Positions 32,252 through 41,873 of a stretch of 64,000 nt of DNA are shown here, piece by piece. This stretch comes from Streptomyces avermitilis MA-4680 = NBRC 14893 (lineage in GTDB: Bacteria; Actinomycetota; Actinomycetes; Streptomycetales; Streptomycetaceae): contig NC_003155.5 in NCBI RefSeq assembly GCF_000009765.2, positions 4,526,001-4,590,000 of the forward strand, in the 5' to 3' direction. The position numbers and the translations under genes are program-made. Position 1 is the first letter of the stretch; every line of letters begins with the position of its first letter. The notes under the pieces were generated by a model. The model had not been told where the DNA came from. It worked only from the letters and a program-made list of their open reading frames with translations, and did not search any database.

Positions 32252-33496
32252 ATGACCTCGTCCCCTCCTCCCCCGTCGGCCGCGGAACCCACTCCCCCGG
32301 CCCGACCGACCCCGCTCAGCCCGCTGCGCCCCATGACCGCCCGCGGACGCGGCGAGGCCCACCGCGTCGCATCACCGCTGGAGCTGTTCTTCGACCTGTG
32401 TTTCGTCGTGGCGATCGCCCAGGCGGGCGTCCAGCTCGTCCACGCCGTCGCCGCGGGGCACTCGGGCCAGGGCATCCTCAACTACGCGATGATCTTCTTC
32501 GCCATCTGGTGGGCGTGGATGAACTTCAGCTGGTTCGCCTCCGCCTACGACAACGACGACGCGCTCTACCGGATCGTCACCCTGGTGCAGATCGCCGGGG
32601 TCCTGGTACTCGCGGCAGGGGTGTCGAAGGCGTTCGAGGAGCACGACTTCCTGGTCGTCTGGCTCGGCTACGCGATCATGCGGTTCGCCATGATCGCGCA
32701 GTGGCTGCGCGCGGCGCGGGCCGGCCGGGGAGCCGAGAGAACCATGGCACTGCGGTACGCGGGCGGCGTGTTCCTGTGCCAGGTCGGCTGGCTGGGCCTG
32801 CTGGTCCTGCCGGAGCACGCGCGCCCGTGGGTCTTCCTGGTGATGGCGCTGCTCGAGCTGAGCGTTCCGGTGTACGCGGAGAAGGACTTCACGACGTCCT
32901 GGCACCCGCATCACATCGCCGAGCGCTTCGGCCTGTTCACGATCATCGTGCTGGGCGAGACGATCGCCGCGGCCACGGTCGCCGTGAAGTCGGCCGTGGA
33001 CGAGCACAACGCGCTGGGCGAGCTGCTGCCCATCGCGATCGGCGGGCTGTTGATCGTCTTCGCCGCGTGGTGGATCTACTTCGTGGTACCGATCCACGGC
33101 CATCTGCGGTCCAACAGGGAGAGCTTCCTGTGGGGATACGGGCACTACCTGATCTTCGGCTCGGCGGCGGCGATCGGCGCGGGACTGGAGGTCGCCGTCG
33201 AGGAGGCGGTCGGCAAGGCGCACGTCTCGACACTGACCGCGTCCGCCGCGGTGACCCTGCCGACGGCGCTCTACCTCCTCACCGTATGGGTGCTGCACTC
33301 CCGTTACTTCAAGGTGGGTATCGCCCAGCAACTCGTGCTGCCGACGGCCGCGCTGCTGGTGATCGTGTGCACGTTCCTGGGCGAGTGGGCGGTCCTCGGC
33401 GCGGGGATCGTGTCCGCGGGGGCGGTGGCGAGCGGGGTGATGCTGACGGTACGCATGGCCGCGCGGCAGAAGGGCAGAGCGGCGACAACGGCATAA
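32252..33496 (+). CDS. LtrA-family (low temperature requirement) membrane protein
   Basis: A 414-aa protein with about eleven hydrophobic segments. VASPLELFFDLCFVVAIAQA and AERFGLFTIIVLGETIAAAT are LtrA/DUF family signatures. The function of the family is poorly known. A Pro-rich N-terminal tail precedes the first helix. The ATG is at 32252. Confidence 0.88.
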   Translation: MTSSPPPPSAAEPTPPARPTPLSPLRPMTARGRGEAHRVASPLELFFDLCFVVAIAQAGVQLVHAVAAGHSGQGILNYAMIFFAIWWAWMNFSWFASAYDNDDALYRIVTLVQIAGVLVLAAGVSKAFEEHDFLVVWLGYAIMRFAMIAQWLRAARAGRGAERTMALRYAGGVFLCQVGWLGLLVLPEHARPWVFLVMALLELSVPVYAEKDFTTSWHPHHIAERFGLFTIIVLGETIAAATVAVKSAVDEHNALGELLPIAIGGLLIVFAAWWIYFVVPIHGHLRSNRESFLWGYGHYLIFGSAAAIGAGLEVAVEEAVGKAHVSTLTASAAVTLPTALYLLTVWVLHSRYFKVGIAQQLVLPTAALLVIVCTFLGEWAVLGAGIVSAGAVASGVMLTVRMAARQKGRAATTA

Positions 33497-33527
33497 CGAA
33501 GGCCGGGGGCGCAGGAAGACTGGCCCC

Positions 33528-34556
33528 ATGACAGTTGACGCTCTGACAGATGTCGCGGGCCTGCGCGTGGGGCACGCCACGCGGACCGGCGGCGGTTGGC
33601 TCACCGGGACCACGGTCGTACTCGCCCCCGAGGGCGGCGCCGTCGCGGCCGTGGACGTACGCGGTGGCGGACCCGGCACCAAGGAGACCGATGCGCTGGA
33701 CCCGCGCAATCTGGTGCAGCGGGTCGAGGCGGTCGTACTGACCGGCGGCAGCGCATACGGGCTGGACTCGGCGTCGGGCGTGATGGCCTGGCTGGAGGAG
33801 CAGCGGCGCGGAGTGCGCGTCGGCCCGGACCCGGCGCATGTCGTGCCGGTCGTGCCGGCGGCCTGTGTGTTCGACCTGGGCCGTGGCGGAGACTTCCGGG
33901 CGCGGCCGGACGCGGCCACCGGGCGGGCCGCGGTGGAGGCCGCCGCCGCGAGCGAGCCGGGCGCCCCCGTGCCGGAGGGATGCGTGGGCGCCGGTACGGG
34001 AGCGGTGGTCGGGCAGGTCAAGGGCGGGGTAGGCACGGCGAGCACGGTGCTCGGCTCGGGAATCACGGTGGCCGCGCTGGTGGTGGCCAACGCGGCGGGT
34101 TCGACGGTGGATCCGGAAACGGGGGTGCTGTACGGGGAGTTGTTCCAGGGACGTGTCGTGTATCCGGCGGACGGGGTCCACGAGGCCGCCCGGCGGCGGC
34201 TGGCCGAGACGGCCGCGAAGAACGCGCCGCCTCCGCTGAACACCACCCTCGCGGTGGTGGCCACCGACGCCGAGCTCACCAAGGCGCAGGCGCAGAAGCT
34301 CGCGGGCACGGCACACGACGGGATCGCGCGGGCCGTGCGGCCGGTGCATCTGCTCAGCGACGGCGACACGGTGTTCACGCTGGCGACCGGCGCCCACCCG
34401 CTGCCCTCCGACAGCCCCCTGGCGCTCAACGAGGTGCTGGCGGCGGGCGCGGACGTGGTGACGCGGGCGATCGTCCGAGCAGTACGGGCGGCCGAGTCGG
34501 CGGACGGTCCGGGCGGGACGTGGCCTTCGTACGGGGAGCTGTACGGGAGCCGGTAG
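33528..34556 (+). CDS. P1/S58-family peptidase (DmpA-like)
   Basis: A 342-aa Ntn-fold protein. TDVAGLRVGHATRTGGGWLTG, SAYGLDSASGVMAWLEE and GSGITVAALVVANAAGS match the DmpA/S58 aminopeptidase family, in which precursor cleavage creates the nucleophile. Family members include beta-aminopeptidases. ATG 33528 is 32 bp after ltrA and may be in its transcript. Confidence 0.88.
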   Translation: MTVDALTDVAGLRVGHATRTGGGWLTGTTVVLAPEGGAVAAVDVRGGGPGTKETDALDPRNLVQRVEAVVLTGGSAYGLDSASGVMAWLEEQRRGVRVGPDPAHVVPVVPAACVFDLGRGGDFRARPDAATGRAAVEAAAASEPGAPVPEGCVGAGTGAVVGQVKGGVGTASTVLGSGITVAALVVANAAGSTVDPETGVLYGELFQGRVVYPADGVHEAARRRLAETAAKNAPPPLNTTLAVVATDAELTKAQAQKLAGTAHDGIARAVRPVHLLSDGDTVFTLATGAHPLPSDSPLALNEVLAAGADVVTRAIVRAVRAAESADGPGGTWPSYGELYGSR

Positions 34557-34792
34557 TGGTCGGGCGGTGGGGGCGGGGAGGGGAGGGGGCCCGGAGGGAG
34601 CGGCGGGGGGAGGGGGGAGGGGCCCCCGGGGGAGGACCTCCGAGGGGGTGGGCGATTGTCCCGGTTCTGTCACGCGATGGCGTTCACCGGAAGCGGTGGG
34701 AACCCTTCCTCGCGGCGTTCGCTCTTTCTCGGCGTACCGCGCGGAGCACGCGGCACGCCCGTCCCGCCCCTCACGACCATCTGGAGAAGCCC

Positions 34793-36019
34793 GTGGCAAC
34801 GCCGAACATCGCAGCACGGCGCGCAGTGGTGGCCTGTGCCGCCCTCGTGGTCGGCGCTCTCAGTCTCACCGCCTGCGGTGGCAGCGCCGACGCCAACGTC
34901 GGTAAGGGGGACGGCAAGAGCGGCAGCGGCTCGGGCAACACGTCCACCGCGAAGATCACCATTTCGGCGAAGGACGGCTCGACGGGCGCGTCGATCAACG
35001 CGACCGGTGTGAAGGTCAGTGACGGGAAGCTGACCGATGTGAAGATGACGGTGGCGGGCGCCGGTACGGCCGTGTCGGGGGCGATATCCGCGGACGGGAA
35101 GAGCTGGAAGCCCGCCAAGCAGTTGGACCGCGGGGTGAAGTACCAGATCTCCGCCACCGCCAAGGACGCGAGCAACCGCACCGCGGCCGCCAACTCGATC
35201 TTCACCACGGTCAATTCGGCCAACAGTTTCATCGGCACGTACACACCCGACAACGGGAGCACGGTCGGTGTCGGGATGCCGGTCTCCTTCAACTTCGACA
35301 AGGTGATCGGCGACAAGAAGGCCGTGCAGTCGCACATCACCGTCAGTTCGAGCAGCGGGCAGCGGGTGGTCGGGCACTGGTTCGGGGCGCAGCGGCTCGA
35401 CTTCCGGCCCGAGGCGTACTGGAAGGCCGGTTCCAAGGTCACGATGAAGATCGACCTGGACGGGGTCGAGGGCGCGAACGGCGTCTTCGGGGTGCAGAAG
35501 AAGACGGTCACCTTCACCGTCGGGCGTTCCCAGGTGTCGACGGTCGATGTCAGTACGCAGACCATGACAGTGGTGCGGGACGGCAAGACCGTCAAGTCGG
35601 TCCCGATCTCGGCGGGCAGCCCGCAGCACACCACGTACAACGGGCAGATGGTGATCTCCGAGAGGTTCGCGCAGACGCGGATGAACGGCTCGACGGTCGG
35701 TTACGGCGGCGAGTACGACATCCCGGACGTGCCGCACGCGATGCGTCTGACGAGCTCCGGAACCTTCATCCACGGCAACTACTGGTACAACCGCGGCAAC
35801 CCGCCCTTCGGCAGGCAGGGCACCAGCCACGGCTGTGTCGGTCTCGCCGATGTGCAGGGGGCGCAGGGCGACACGGTCGCGAAGTGGTTCTACGACAACT
35901 CGCTCGTCGGGGACGTCGTGACGGTGAAGAACTCCCCCGACAAGACGGTCGCGCCGGACAACGGTCTGAACGGCTGGAATATGTCGTGGAGCGCGTGGAC
36001 CGCCGGAAGTGCCGTCTGA
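34793..36019 (+). CDS. L,D-transpeptidase lipoprotein with Ig-like domains
   Basis: A 408-aa lipoprotein. The signal ends in LSLTAC (lipobox Cys about residue 25), followed by a Gly/Ser/Lys linker, two Ig-like domains, and a YkuD domain with catalytic HGNYWYNRGNPPFGRQGTSHGCVGL (His and Cys of HGCVG). It forms 3-3 peptidoglycan cross-links at the cell wall. GTG at 34793 has GGAG 7 nt upstream. Confidence 0.94.
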   Translation: MATPNIAARRAVVACAALVVGALSLTACGGSADANVGKGDGKSGSGSGNTSTAKITISAKDGSTGASINATGVKVSDGKLTDVKMTVAGAGTAVSGAISADGKSWKPAKQLDRGVKYQISATAKDASNRTAAANSIFTTVNSANSFIGTYTPDNGSTVGVGMPVSFNFDKVIGDKKAVQSHITVSSSSGQRVVGHWFGAQRLDFRPEAYWKAGSKVTMKIDLDGVEGANGVFGVQKKTVTFTVGRSQVSTVDVSTQTMTVVRDGKTVKSVPISAGSPQHTTYNGQMVISERFAQTRMNGSTVGYGGEYDIPDVPHAMRLTSSGTFIHGNYWYNRGNPPFGRQGTSHGCVGLADVQGAQGDTVAKWFYDNSLVGDVVTVKNSPDKTVAPDNGLNGWNMSWSAWTAGSAV

Positions 36020-36060
36020 CCAGGGCTTATTGAGGGCCGCTTCGGGGCGGGGCGGACGTT

Positions 36061-36103
36061 CGGGCGGGCCGTGCGGGAACTTGCCGCATGGCCCGCCCGT
36101 TTT
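36061..36103 (+). terminator. Terminator after the L,D-transpeptidase gene
   Basis: CGGGCGGGCCGTGCGG pairs with CCGCATGGCCCGCCCG (one mismatch), with a 7-nt loop, and is followed by TTTT. Confidence 0.85.
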
Positions 36104-36199
36104 CCGTCCACACGTTTTCTCGGTTCGTGGGCACGATGTCCGACCGAGGGGCTACGGTATGCACCCACAAGGTGACATGCAGCAACGCCGGGAGAAGCC

Positions 36200-36949
36200 T
36201 TGAGCGTTCCGTACGAGACAGCAGCGTACGAACCACCCGAGTCGCCCGAGTCTCCGGAGGAGCATCTCGCGCGACTCCTCGGCCGTGCGCTGAACTCGTT
36301 CGAGCTGCCCGACGAGACGATATGGCGGCTCGACTGCGCGCTGGCGCACGACAGTTCGCTGCACTCCGCGCACCACAGCGCGGGGCTGCACCGGGAGACG
36401 TACCGGCACACCTGGCTGCTCGCCGACGGCTCGGCGGTCACGCTGTGGGAGCTGGTGCACAACACGGCGCCCGGCAGCCATCCGCAGCACGAGGTGTACG
36501 TGGACGAGGAGGAGTTGCTGGCGGCCACGGCCCGGCTGCCGCTGCCGCCGGACGCCCCGGACTTCGAACTGCCGGTGCTGGTGCAGTTGTCGCCGATCCC
36601 CGAGCCGCGCCACGCCTACCTGCCCGAGAACTCCGCGGACCACGCGCGTCGGCTGCTGCGCCGTGCGGAGAACCCGGATCCGCCGGACGCGGACCTCGCC
36701 TCGCTGCTGCTCGGCTCGGCGTTCGCGCACCAGATCACCCAGGCCTTCGGGCGCCCGTGCCGGGCCGGCCAGATGAGGCTGTGCTTCTCGCTCTACGAGC
36801 ACGCGTTCCTGCTCCGTGACGGACGTGAGCTGTCCCTGTGGGAGGTCGAGCACACGGCGACGCCGGACGGGCGGCACATGTGCGAGGTGTACGCGTCGGA
36901 GGAGGCGGCACGCGAGGCGATGGAGCGGCGGGCGGCGACGCTGGGCTGA
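36200..36949 (+). CDS. Conserved protein of unknown function (DUF6227-like)
   Basis: A 249-aa soluble, acidic protein with two repeats of a common pattern: YRHTWLLADGSAVTLWELVHN... HEVYVDEEE and YEHAFLLRDGRELSLWEVEHT... CEVYASEEA. So it has two similar halves. TTG start at 36200 with GGGAGAAG upstream. It is a conserved Streptomyces family, function unknown. Confidence 0.83.
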   Translation: MSVPYETAAYEPPESPESPEEHLARLLGRALNSFELPDETIWRLDCALAHDSSLHSAHHSAGLHRETYRHTWLLADGSAVTLWELVHNTAPGSHPQHEVYVDEEELLAATARLPLPPDAPDFELPVLVQLSPIPEPRHAYLPENSADHARRLLRRAENPDPPDADLASLLLGSAFAHQITQAFGRPCRAGQMRLCFSLYEHAFLLRDGRELSLWEVEHTATPDGRHMCEVYASEEAAREAMERRAATLG

Positions 36950-36983
36950 GGCCGCGAAGCCGACGCCGGTGGGCTTCTTTACC

Positions 36984-37028
36984 GACAGCGCCTTTGCCGA
37001 CAGCGCCTTTGCCGACAGCGCCTTTGCC
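36984..37028 (+). repeat. Three 15-bp tandem units
   Basis: GACAGCGCCTTTGCC occurs three times in tandem. In one plus-strand frame it reads DSAFA-type pentapeptides, but no gene start is seen. Confidence 0.6.
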
Positions 37029-37069
37029 TACGGGGCCTTTGTCTACGAGACCTGCGCGACCGACGCGCC

Positions 37070-37360
37070 CTAAGAGCGGCCGTCGCTGAACTGGCGTACC
37101 AGACCGGCGAAGGCGTCGCGTTCGGCCGGGGTCAGGTCGACGGATTCCAGCGCGGGGCCCGCCTGGCGCTGGCGGGGCAGTGCCCGCAGCACGTCGCGGC
37201 GGCGGTGGGCGCCGCGGTGCCGTACTCCGTGCCCGCCGCGTGGGGCACGGGGGGCGCGTGGGGCACGCAACAGGCGTATCAGGCCGGCGATCCAGACGCC
37301 CATGGCCAGGGCGAGGACGGTCACACCGGTCAGTTGGAGGATCGACGCGTGCTCGGGCAT
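37070..37360 (-). CDS. Small membrane protein, 96 aa
   Basis: One N-terminal helix (TGVTVLALAMGVWIAGLI, residues 11-28), a basic RAPRAPRAPRGG stretch and a conserved-looking C-terminus LTPAERDAFAGLVRQFSDGR. Function unknown. It is convergent with the DUF6227 gene. Confidence 0.72.
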   Translation of the reverse strand: MPEHASILQLTGVTVLALAMGVWIAGLIRLLRAPRAPRAPRGGHGVRHRGAHRRRDVLRALPRQRQAGPALESVDLTPAERDAFAGLVRQFSDGRS

Positions 37361-37492
37361 GAGTTCCAGTAGACACCACGGCCCGCCGCTTCAGCCCCGG
37401 ACCGTGACCTATCTCGCAGGTCCGGCGAAGGGTTCACCGCGGCCGCAAGGGGGGCAATCGGCCGATCGCATATCCCTGCCAACAGGGGCAAA

Positions 37493-37538
37493 ACAGTCGG
37501 CCGCAGCTCCCGTTCTCGGCGGGGCTGCGGCCGACTGT
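37493..37538 (-). terminator. Terminator of fruA
   Basis: A 15-bp perfect stem ACAGTCGGCCGCAGC / GCTGCGGCCGACTGT lies just past the fruA stop, followed on the minus strand by a TTTTGCCCC stretch. Confidence 0.85.
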
Positions 37539-37554
37539 GCTCAGCGGATGTCGC

Positions 37555-39669
37555 TCAGGCCGCGACCGGCTGCTTGGAGTCGGTCTTGGCCGGTATCGGC
37601 GCCTGTGCGGCCTCCTTGGTGACGTCGTCGGGGCTCTGCTTGCGCATGCCCTTCAGGGCGACCACCAGGGCGGTGGAGACGCAGACACCTGCCGCGATGG
37701 CGACCAGGTACAGCAGCGGGTTGCCGATCAGCGGGACCACGAAGATGCCGCCGTGCGGGGCGCGCAGCGTGGCGCCGAACGTCATGGACAGGGCGCCGGT
37801 GACCGCACCGCCCGCCATGGCCGAGGGGATGACGCGCAGCGGGTCCGCCGCCGCGAACGGGATCGCGCCTTCGGTGATGAAGGAGGCGCCGAGGACCCAG
37901 GCGGCCTTGCCGTTCTCGCGCTCGGTCTGGGTGAAGAGCTTGCCGCGTACGGTCGTTGCCAGGGCCATGGCCAGCGGCGGAACCATGCCGGCCGCCATCA
38001 CCGCGGCCATGATCTTCATCGCCGAGTCGCTGGGGCCGGCGACCGCGATACCGGCGGTGGCGAAGGTGTACGCGACCTTGTTGACCGGGCCGCCGAGGTC
38101 GAAGCACATCATCAGGCCGAGCAGCGCGCCGAGCAGGACGGCGTTGGTGCCGGTGAGGCCGTTCAGCCAGTCGGTCATGCCCTTCTGGGCCGAGGCGATG
38201 GGTTTGCCGATCACGACGAACATCAGGAATCCGACGATCGCCGCGGAGATCAGCGGGATCACCACCACCGGCATGACGCCGCGCAGGGCCGCGGGGATCT
38301 TGACCTTCTGGATCCCGATCACCACACCACCGGCGATGAGACCGGCGGCCAGGCCGCCGAGGAAGCCCGCGTTGATGGTGAGGGAGATCGCGCCGCCGAC
38401 GAAGCCGGGCACGAGACCCGGCCGGTCCGCCATGCCGTACGCGATGTAGCCGGCCAGGACCGGGACGAGGAAGCCGAAGGACACGACGCCGATCTGGAAG
38501 AACAGCGCGCCCCAGCTGTCCGCCTGGGTCCACAGGAAGTGGTCCATGACCGACGGCGCCTTGTTGATCTTGTAGCCGCCGATCGCGAAGCCGAGGGCGA
38601 TCAGCAGACCGCCGGCCGCGACGAACGGAACCATGTAGCTCACGCCGCTCATCAGCCACTTGCGCAGCTTGGTGCCGTAGCCCTCGCCCGACTCGCCGCC
38701 GCGCTCGACCGGTGTGGCGGCGGCCGACCCGGAGGTCACCTCGCCGCGCTCGGCCTTGCCGCGGACCTCGGTGAGGAGTGCGGCGGGACGGTTGATTCCG
38801 GCCTTCACTCCGACGTCGACGGTGGGCTTTCCGGCGAACCGGTCCTTGTCCCGTACGGGTACGTCGTGCGCGAAGATCACGCCGTCCGCCGCCGCGATGA
38901 CGGCCGGGTCGAGGCGGGTGAAGCCGGCCGAGCCCTGTGTCTCGACGACGATGTCGATGCCCGCCTCGCGGCCCGCGTTCTCCAGCGACTCGGCCGCCAT
39001 GTAGGTGTGCGCGATGCCGGTGGGGCAGGAGGTGACGGCGACGACACGGAAGGGACGCGCGTCGTTGTCGCTCGGTGCGCCGTCGGTGGCGGCGGCGCCC
39101 GGCGCCGGGGCGGAACCGTCGTCGACGGTCGCGCCCGGCACCGGGGCCGTGCCCTCCGTGGCGGTGCCGGCGGAGGCCGCCGCAATCGGCTCCGCCACGG
39201 AGTTCTCGGAGGTGCCGGCGGCCGGGGTCTCGTCGCCGCGGATGAGTGCGGCGGCGGCGGCCGCGTCGTCCACGGCCCGCAGTGCGGAGGTGAACTCGGC
39301 GTTCATCAGCTGCCGGGCGAGGGAGGAGAGGATGGTGAGGTGGGCGTCGTCCGCGCCTGCCGGGGCGGCGATCAGGAAGATCAGGTCGGCGGGGCCGTCC
39401 GGCGCGCCGAAGTCGATCCCGGCCGCGCTGCGTCCGAAGGCCAGCGTGGGCTCGGTGACGTGTTCGCTGCGGCAGTGCGGGATGCCGATGCCGCCGTCGA
39501 GGCCGGTCGGCATCTGCGCCTCGCGGGCGGCGACGTCGGCGAGGAAGCCGTCCAGGTCGGTCACCCGGCCCTTCGCCACCATCCGCTCGGCGAGGGCACG
39601 TGCCGCCGCCTCTTTGGTCTGGGCGGACAGGTCGAGGTCGACCAGGTCCGCGGTGATCATCTCGCTCAT
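37555..39669 (-). CDS. fruA: Fructose PTS transporter, EIIABC fusion
   Basis: A 704-aa protein. The EIIA domain is at 1-150 (GIGIPHCRSEHV, phospho-His), EIIB near 215-320 (VAVTSCPTGIAHTYMAAESLE, phospho-Cys) and EIIC from about 350 with eight or more helices. It imports fructose as fructose-1-phosphate using phosphoryl groups from HPr. An Ala/Gly-rich linker joins A and B. Encoded after fruK with a 169-bp gap. Confidence 0.95.
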   Translation of the reverse strand: MSEMITADLVDLDLSAQTKEAAARALAERMVAKGRVTDLDGFLADVAAREAQMPTGLDGGIGIPHCRSEHVTEPTLAFGRSAAGIDFGAPDGPADLIFLIAAPAGADDAHLTILSSLARQLMNAEFTSALRAVDDAAAAAALIRGDETPAAGTSENSVAEPIAAASAGTATEGTAPVPGATVDDGSAPAPGAAATDGAPSDNDARPFRVVAVTSCPTGIAHTYMAAESLENAGREAGIDIVVETQGSAGFTRLDPAVIAAADGVIFAHDVPVRDKDRFAGKPTVDVGVKAGINRPAALLTEVRGKAERGEVTSGSAAATPVERGGESGEGYGTKLRKWLMSGVSYMVPFVAAGGLLIALGFAIGGYKINKAPSVMDHFLWTQADSWGALFFQIGVVSFGFLVPVLAGYIAYGMADRPGLVPGFVGGAISLTINAGFLGGLAAGLIAGGVVIGIQKVKIPAALRGVMPVVVIPLISAAIVGFLMFVVIGKPIASAQKGMTDWLNGLTGTNAVLLGALLGLMMCFDLGGPVNKVAYTFATAGIAVAGPSDSAMKIMAAVMAAGMVPPLAMALATTVRGKLFTQTERENGKAAWVLGASFITEGAIPFAAADPLRVIPSAMAGGAVTGALSMTFGATLRAPHGGIFVVPLIGNPLLYLVAIAAGVCVSTALVVALKGMRKQSPDDVTKEAAQAPIPAKTDSKQPVAA

Positions 39670-39838
39670 CGCGGGCTCCTTCGCACGCGTATGGCCCGGG
39701 GGGACTGGTGGGCACAGGTGGGGACGGGGGTGTTGCGTTCGTATGTGACGGAAATCCGGGGAGTGTCACATGCGCCGAGGGGGGTGGTGCGGTTGCGGGC
39801 GGGGCTGGGGAATCCCCGCCGCTTCAGGGCCGGGGCGC

Positions 39839-40792
39839 TCATGACACCGGCTCCGTCAGTACGCGGTCCACGGGCACCTCTGCCGTGACGGTCACGGCGG
39901 AGGGGTCGAGGTCGGCCGGCTTCGGCATCACGCTGCCGGGCAGCTGTACGGCGGCGGCGCCATGGGCGACGGCGGAGGCGAGGGCGTCGGCTCCGCTGCC
40001 GCCGGCGATGAGGAAGCCGGCGAGGGAGGAGTCGCCGGCGCCCACGTCGCTGCGTACGGCGTCGACGCGTGCGCTGCCGAACCAGGTGCCCGAGGCGTCG
40101 ACGAGCAGTTGCCCGTCCGCGCCGAGGCTGGCCAGTACGGCGCCGGCGCCGAGACCGCGCAGTTCTTCGGCGGCCTTGACGGCGTCGCCGACGGTGGCGA
40201 GGGGGCGGCCGACCGCCTCGGCGAGTTCTTCCGCGTTGGGCTTGACGACGTCGGGCCGCTCGCGGAGGGCTTCCAGCAGGGCGGGTCCTGAGGTGTCCAG
40301 CGCGATCCGGGCGCCGGCCGCGTGGGCCCGGGCGACCAGGTCGGCGTACCAGGAGGGGGCGAGGCCGCGCGGGAGGCTGCCGCAGCAGGTGATCCAGGTG
40401 GTGTCGCCGGCCCGGTACTGCTCACGGACCGTCTCCAGGAGCAACTCGGCCTCGGCGGGCGTGAGTTCCGGCCCGGGGGCGTTGATCTTCGTGAGTGTGC
40501 CGTCGGGTTCGGCGACGGAGATGTTGGAGCGGGTGGCTCCGGCGACCGGGACCGGCGCCACGTCGATGCCCTGGGCGTCGAGCAGTGCGGCGACGAAGGC
40601 GCCGGGCGCGCCGCCGAGCGGGAGCACGGCGACGGTCCGCTGTCCGGCCGCGGCGACGGCCCGGGACACGTTCACACCCTTGCCGCCCGGGTCCATGCGT
40701 TCGCCGGTGGCCCGGATGACCTCGCCGCGGTCGAGCGACGGGACCTCGTACGTACGGTCGAGGGAGGGGTTCGGGGTGACGGTGAGGATCAT
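39839..40792 (-). CDS. fruK: 1-phosphofructokinase FruK
   Basis: A 317-aa PfkB-family kinase. MILTVTPNPSLDRTYEV, MDPGGKGVNVSRAVAA and DVGAGDSSLAGFLIA (catalytic Asp) are present. It phosphorylates fructose-1-phosphate. The ATG overlaps the fruR stop (ATGA). Confidence 0.94.
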   Translation of the reverse strand: MILTVTPNPSLDRTYEVPSLDRGEVIRATGERMDPGGKGVNVSRAVAAAGQRTVAVLPLGGAPGAFVAALLDAQGIDVAPVPVAGATRSNISVAEPDGTLTKINAPGPELTPAEAELLLETVREQYRAGDTTWITCCGSLPRGLAPSWYADLVARAHAAGARIALDTSGPALLEALRERPDVVKPNAEELAEAVGRPLATVGDAVKAAEELRGLGAGAVLASLGADGQLLVDASGTWFGSARVDAVRSDVGAGDSSLAGFLIAGGSGADALASAVAHGAAAVQLPGSVMPKPADLDPSAVTVTAEVPVDRVLTEPVS

Positions 40793-41550
40793 GCGCGCAC
40801 TACTTCCGTGCCGCCGCGCTCCATGGCGGTGGCGTCTTCGGGGCTCAACCCGCTGTCGGTGATCAGCAGGTCCACATCACCGAGGTCGCCGAAGCGGGCG
40901 AAGTGCTCCTGGCCGTGCTTGGAGGAGTCGGCGAGCAGCACCACGCGGCGTGCGGCACGGACGGCCGCGCGCTTGACGGCGGCCTCGGCGAGGTCGGGGG
41001 TGGTCAGTCCGTGCTCGGCGGAGAAGCCGTTGGCCGCGACGAACAGGACGTCGGCGCGGATCTCGCTGTACGCGCGCAGGGCCCAGGCGTCCACGGCGGC
41101 CCGCGTACGGTGCCGGACGCGCCCGCCGACCAGGTGGAGCTGGATGCCGGGGTGGTCCGCGAGGCGGGCGGCGATGGGCAGGCTGTGGGTGACGACGGTG
41201 AGCGTCGCGTCCAGGGGCAGCGCCCCGGCCAGGCGGGCGACGGTCGATCCGGCGTCGAGGATCATCGTGCCGTCGGCCGGCAGCTCGGCGAGGGCGGCTT
41301 CGGCGATGCGGTCCTTCTCGTCGGCGGCCGTGCTCTCGCGCTCGGCGAGGTCGGGCTCGAAGTCGAGGCGCCCGGCCGGTATGGCACCGCCATGCACGCG
41401 ACGGAGGAGGCCGGCGCGGTCGAGGGTCTTCAGATCGCGGCGGATGGTCTCCGCGGTGACCTGGAACTCCTCCGCCAGGGATACGACATCCACCCGCCCG
41501 CCGTCACGGGCGAGCCGGAGAATCTCCTGCTGCCGCTCCGGTGCGTACAT
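40789..41550 (-). CDS. fruR: DeoR-family regulator of the fructose operon
   Basis: A 253-aa regulator with an N-terminal DeoR helix-turn-helix (RQQEILRLARDGGRVDVVSLAEEFQVTAETIRRDL) and a C-terminal sugar-phosphate sensing domain (DGTMILDAGSTVARLA). GGAGG precedes the ATG at 41548-41550; an ATG 21 bp upstream is less likely. First gene of fruR-fruK-fruA, which it probably represses. Confidence 0.93.
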   Translation of the reverse strand: MYAPERQQEILRLARDGGRVDVVSLAEEFQVTAETIRRDLKTLDRAGLLRRVHGGAIPAGRLDFEPDLAERESTAADEKDRIAEAALAELPADGTMILDAGSTVARLAGALPLDATLTVVTHSLPIAARLADHPGIQLHLVGGRVRHRTRAAVDAWALRAYSEIRADVLFVAANGFSAEHGLTTPDLAEAAVKRAAVRAARRVVLLADSSKHGQEHFARFGDLGDVDLLITDSGLSPEDATAMERGGTEVVRA

Positions 41551-41873
41551 GTCCGTTCGCCTCCGCTTCATGCCCGAACCTGTGGTTTCAATCGGAGGCT
41601 ACGCGCGGATTTCCGGAAAGTAAACAGGTTCGGGCGCGATGTGGGCACAAACGGGCGTCTGACTGTGTGAAGGCGAGAGACCCATGGCACGGGGCTCGAA
41701 GACAAGAGGCTCGAAGACAAGAGGTCGAACGCTGGAGATCGAACGCTGGAGATCGAACGCTGGAGATCGAAGCAGGAAAGAGGTCTGGGAAGAAGGAGAA
41801 GCGGGCCGCGCTCAGGCGCGACCCGCTTCCGCGGTGGTGGTGAGACCCCGAAATCAGGGATGAGAACCCTGGG
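41551..41873. other. Gap with tandem repeats, no gene
   Basis: 323 bp. Two tandem repeats: 15-bp GCTCGAAGACAAGAG twice (41694-41723) and 14-bp TCGAACGCTGGAGA three times (41725-41766). A hairpin follows at 41799-41828. The start also holds the fruR promoter. Confidence 0.65.
41799..41828. terminator. Terminator-like hairpin before the MFS gene end
   Basis: AAGCGGGCCGCG / CGCGACCCGCTT, 12-bp stem with one mismatch, 6-nt loop, downstream of the MFS gene on the minus strand. Confidence 0.7.

Noticed and set aside
36816..37073. Pentapeptide-repeat gene (DSAFA units)
   Set aside because: Only three units, and the frame overlaps the DUF6227-like gene antisensibly to its codon pattern, with no ribosome site.
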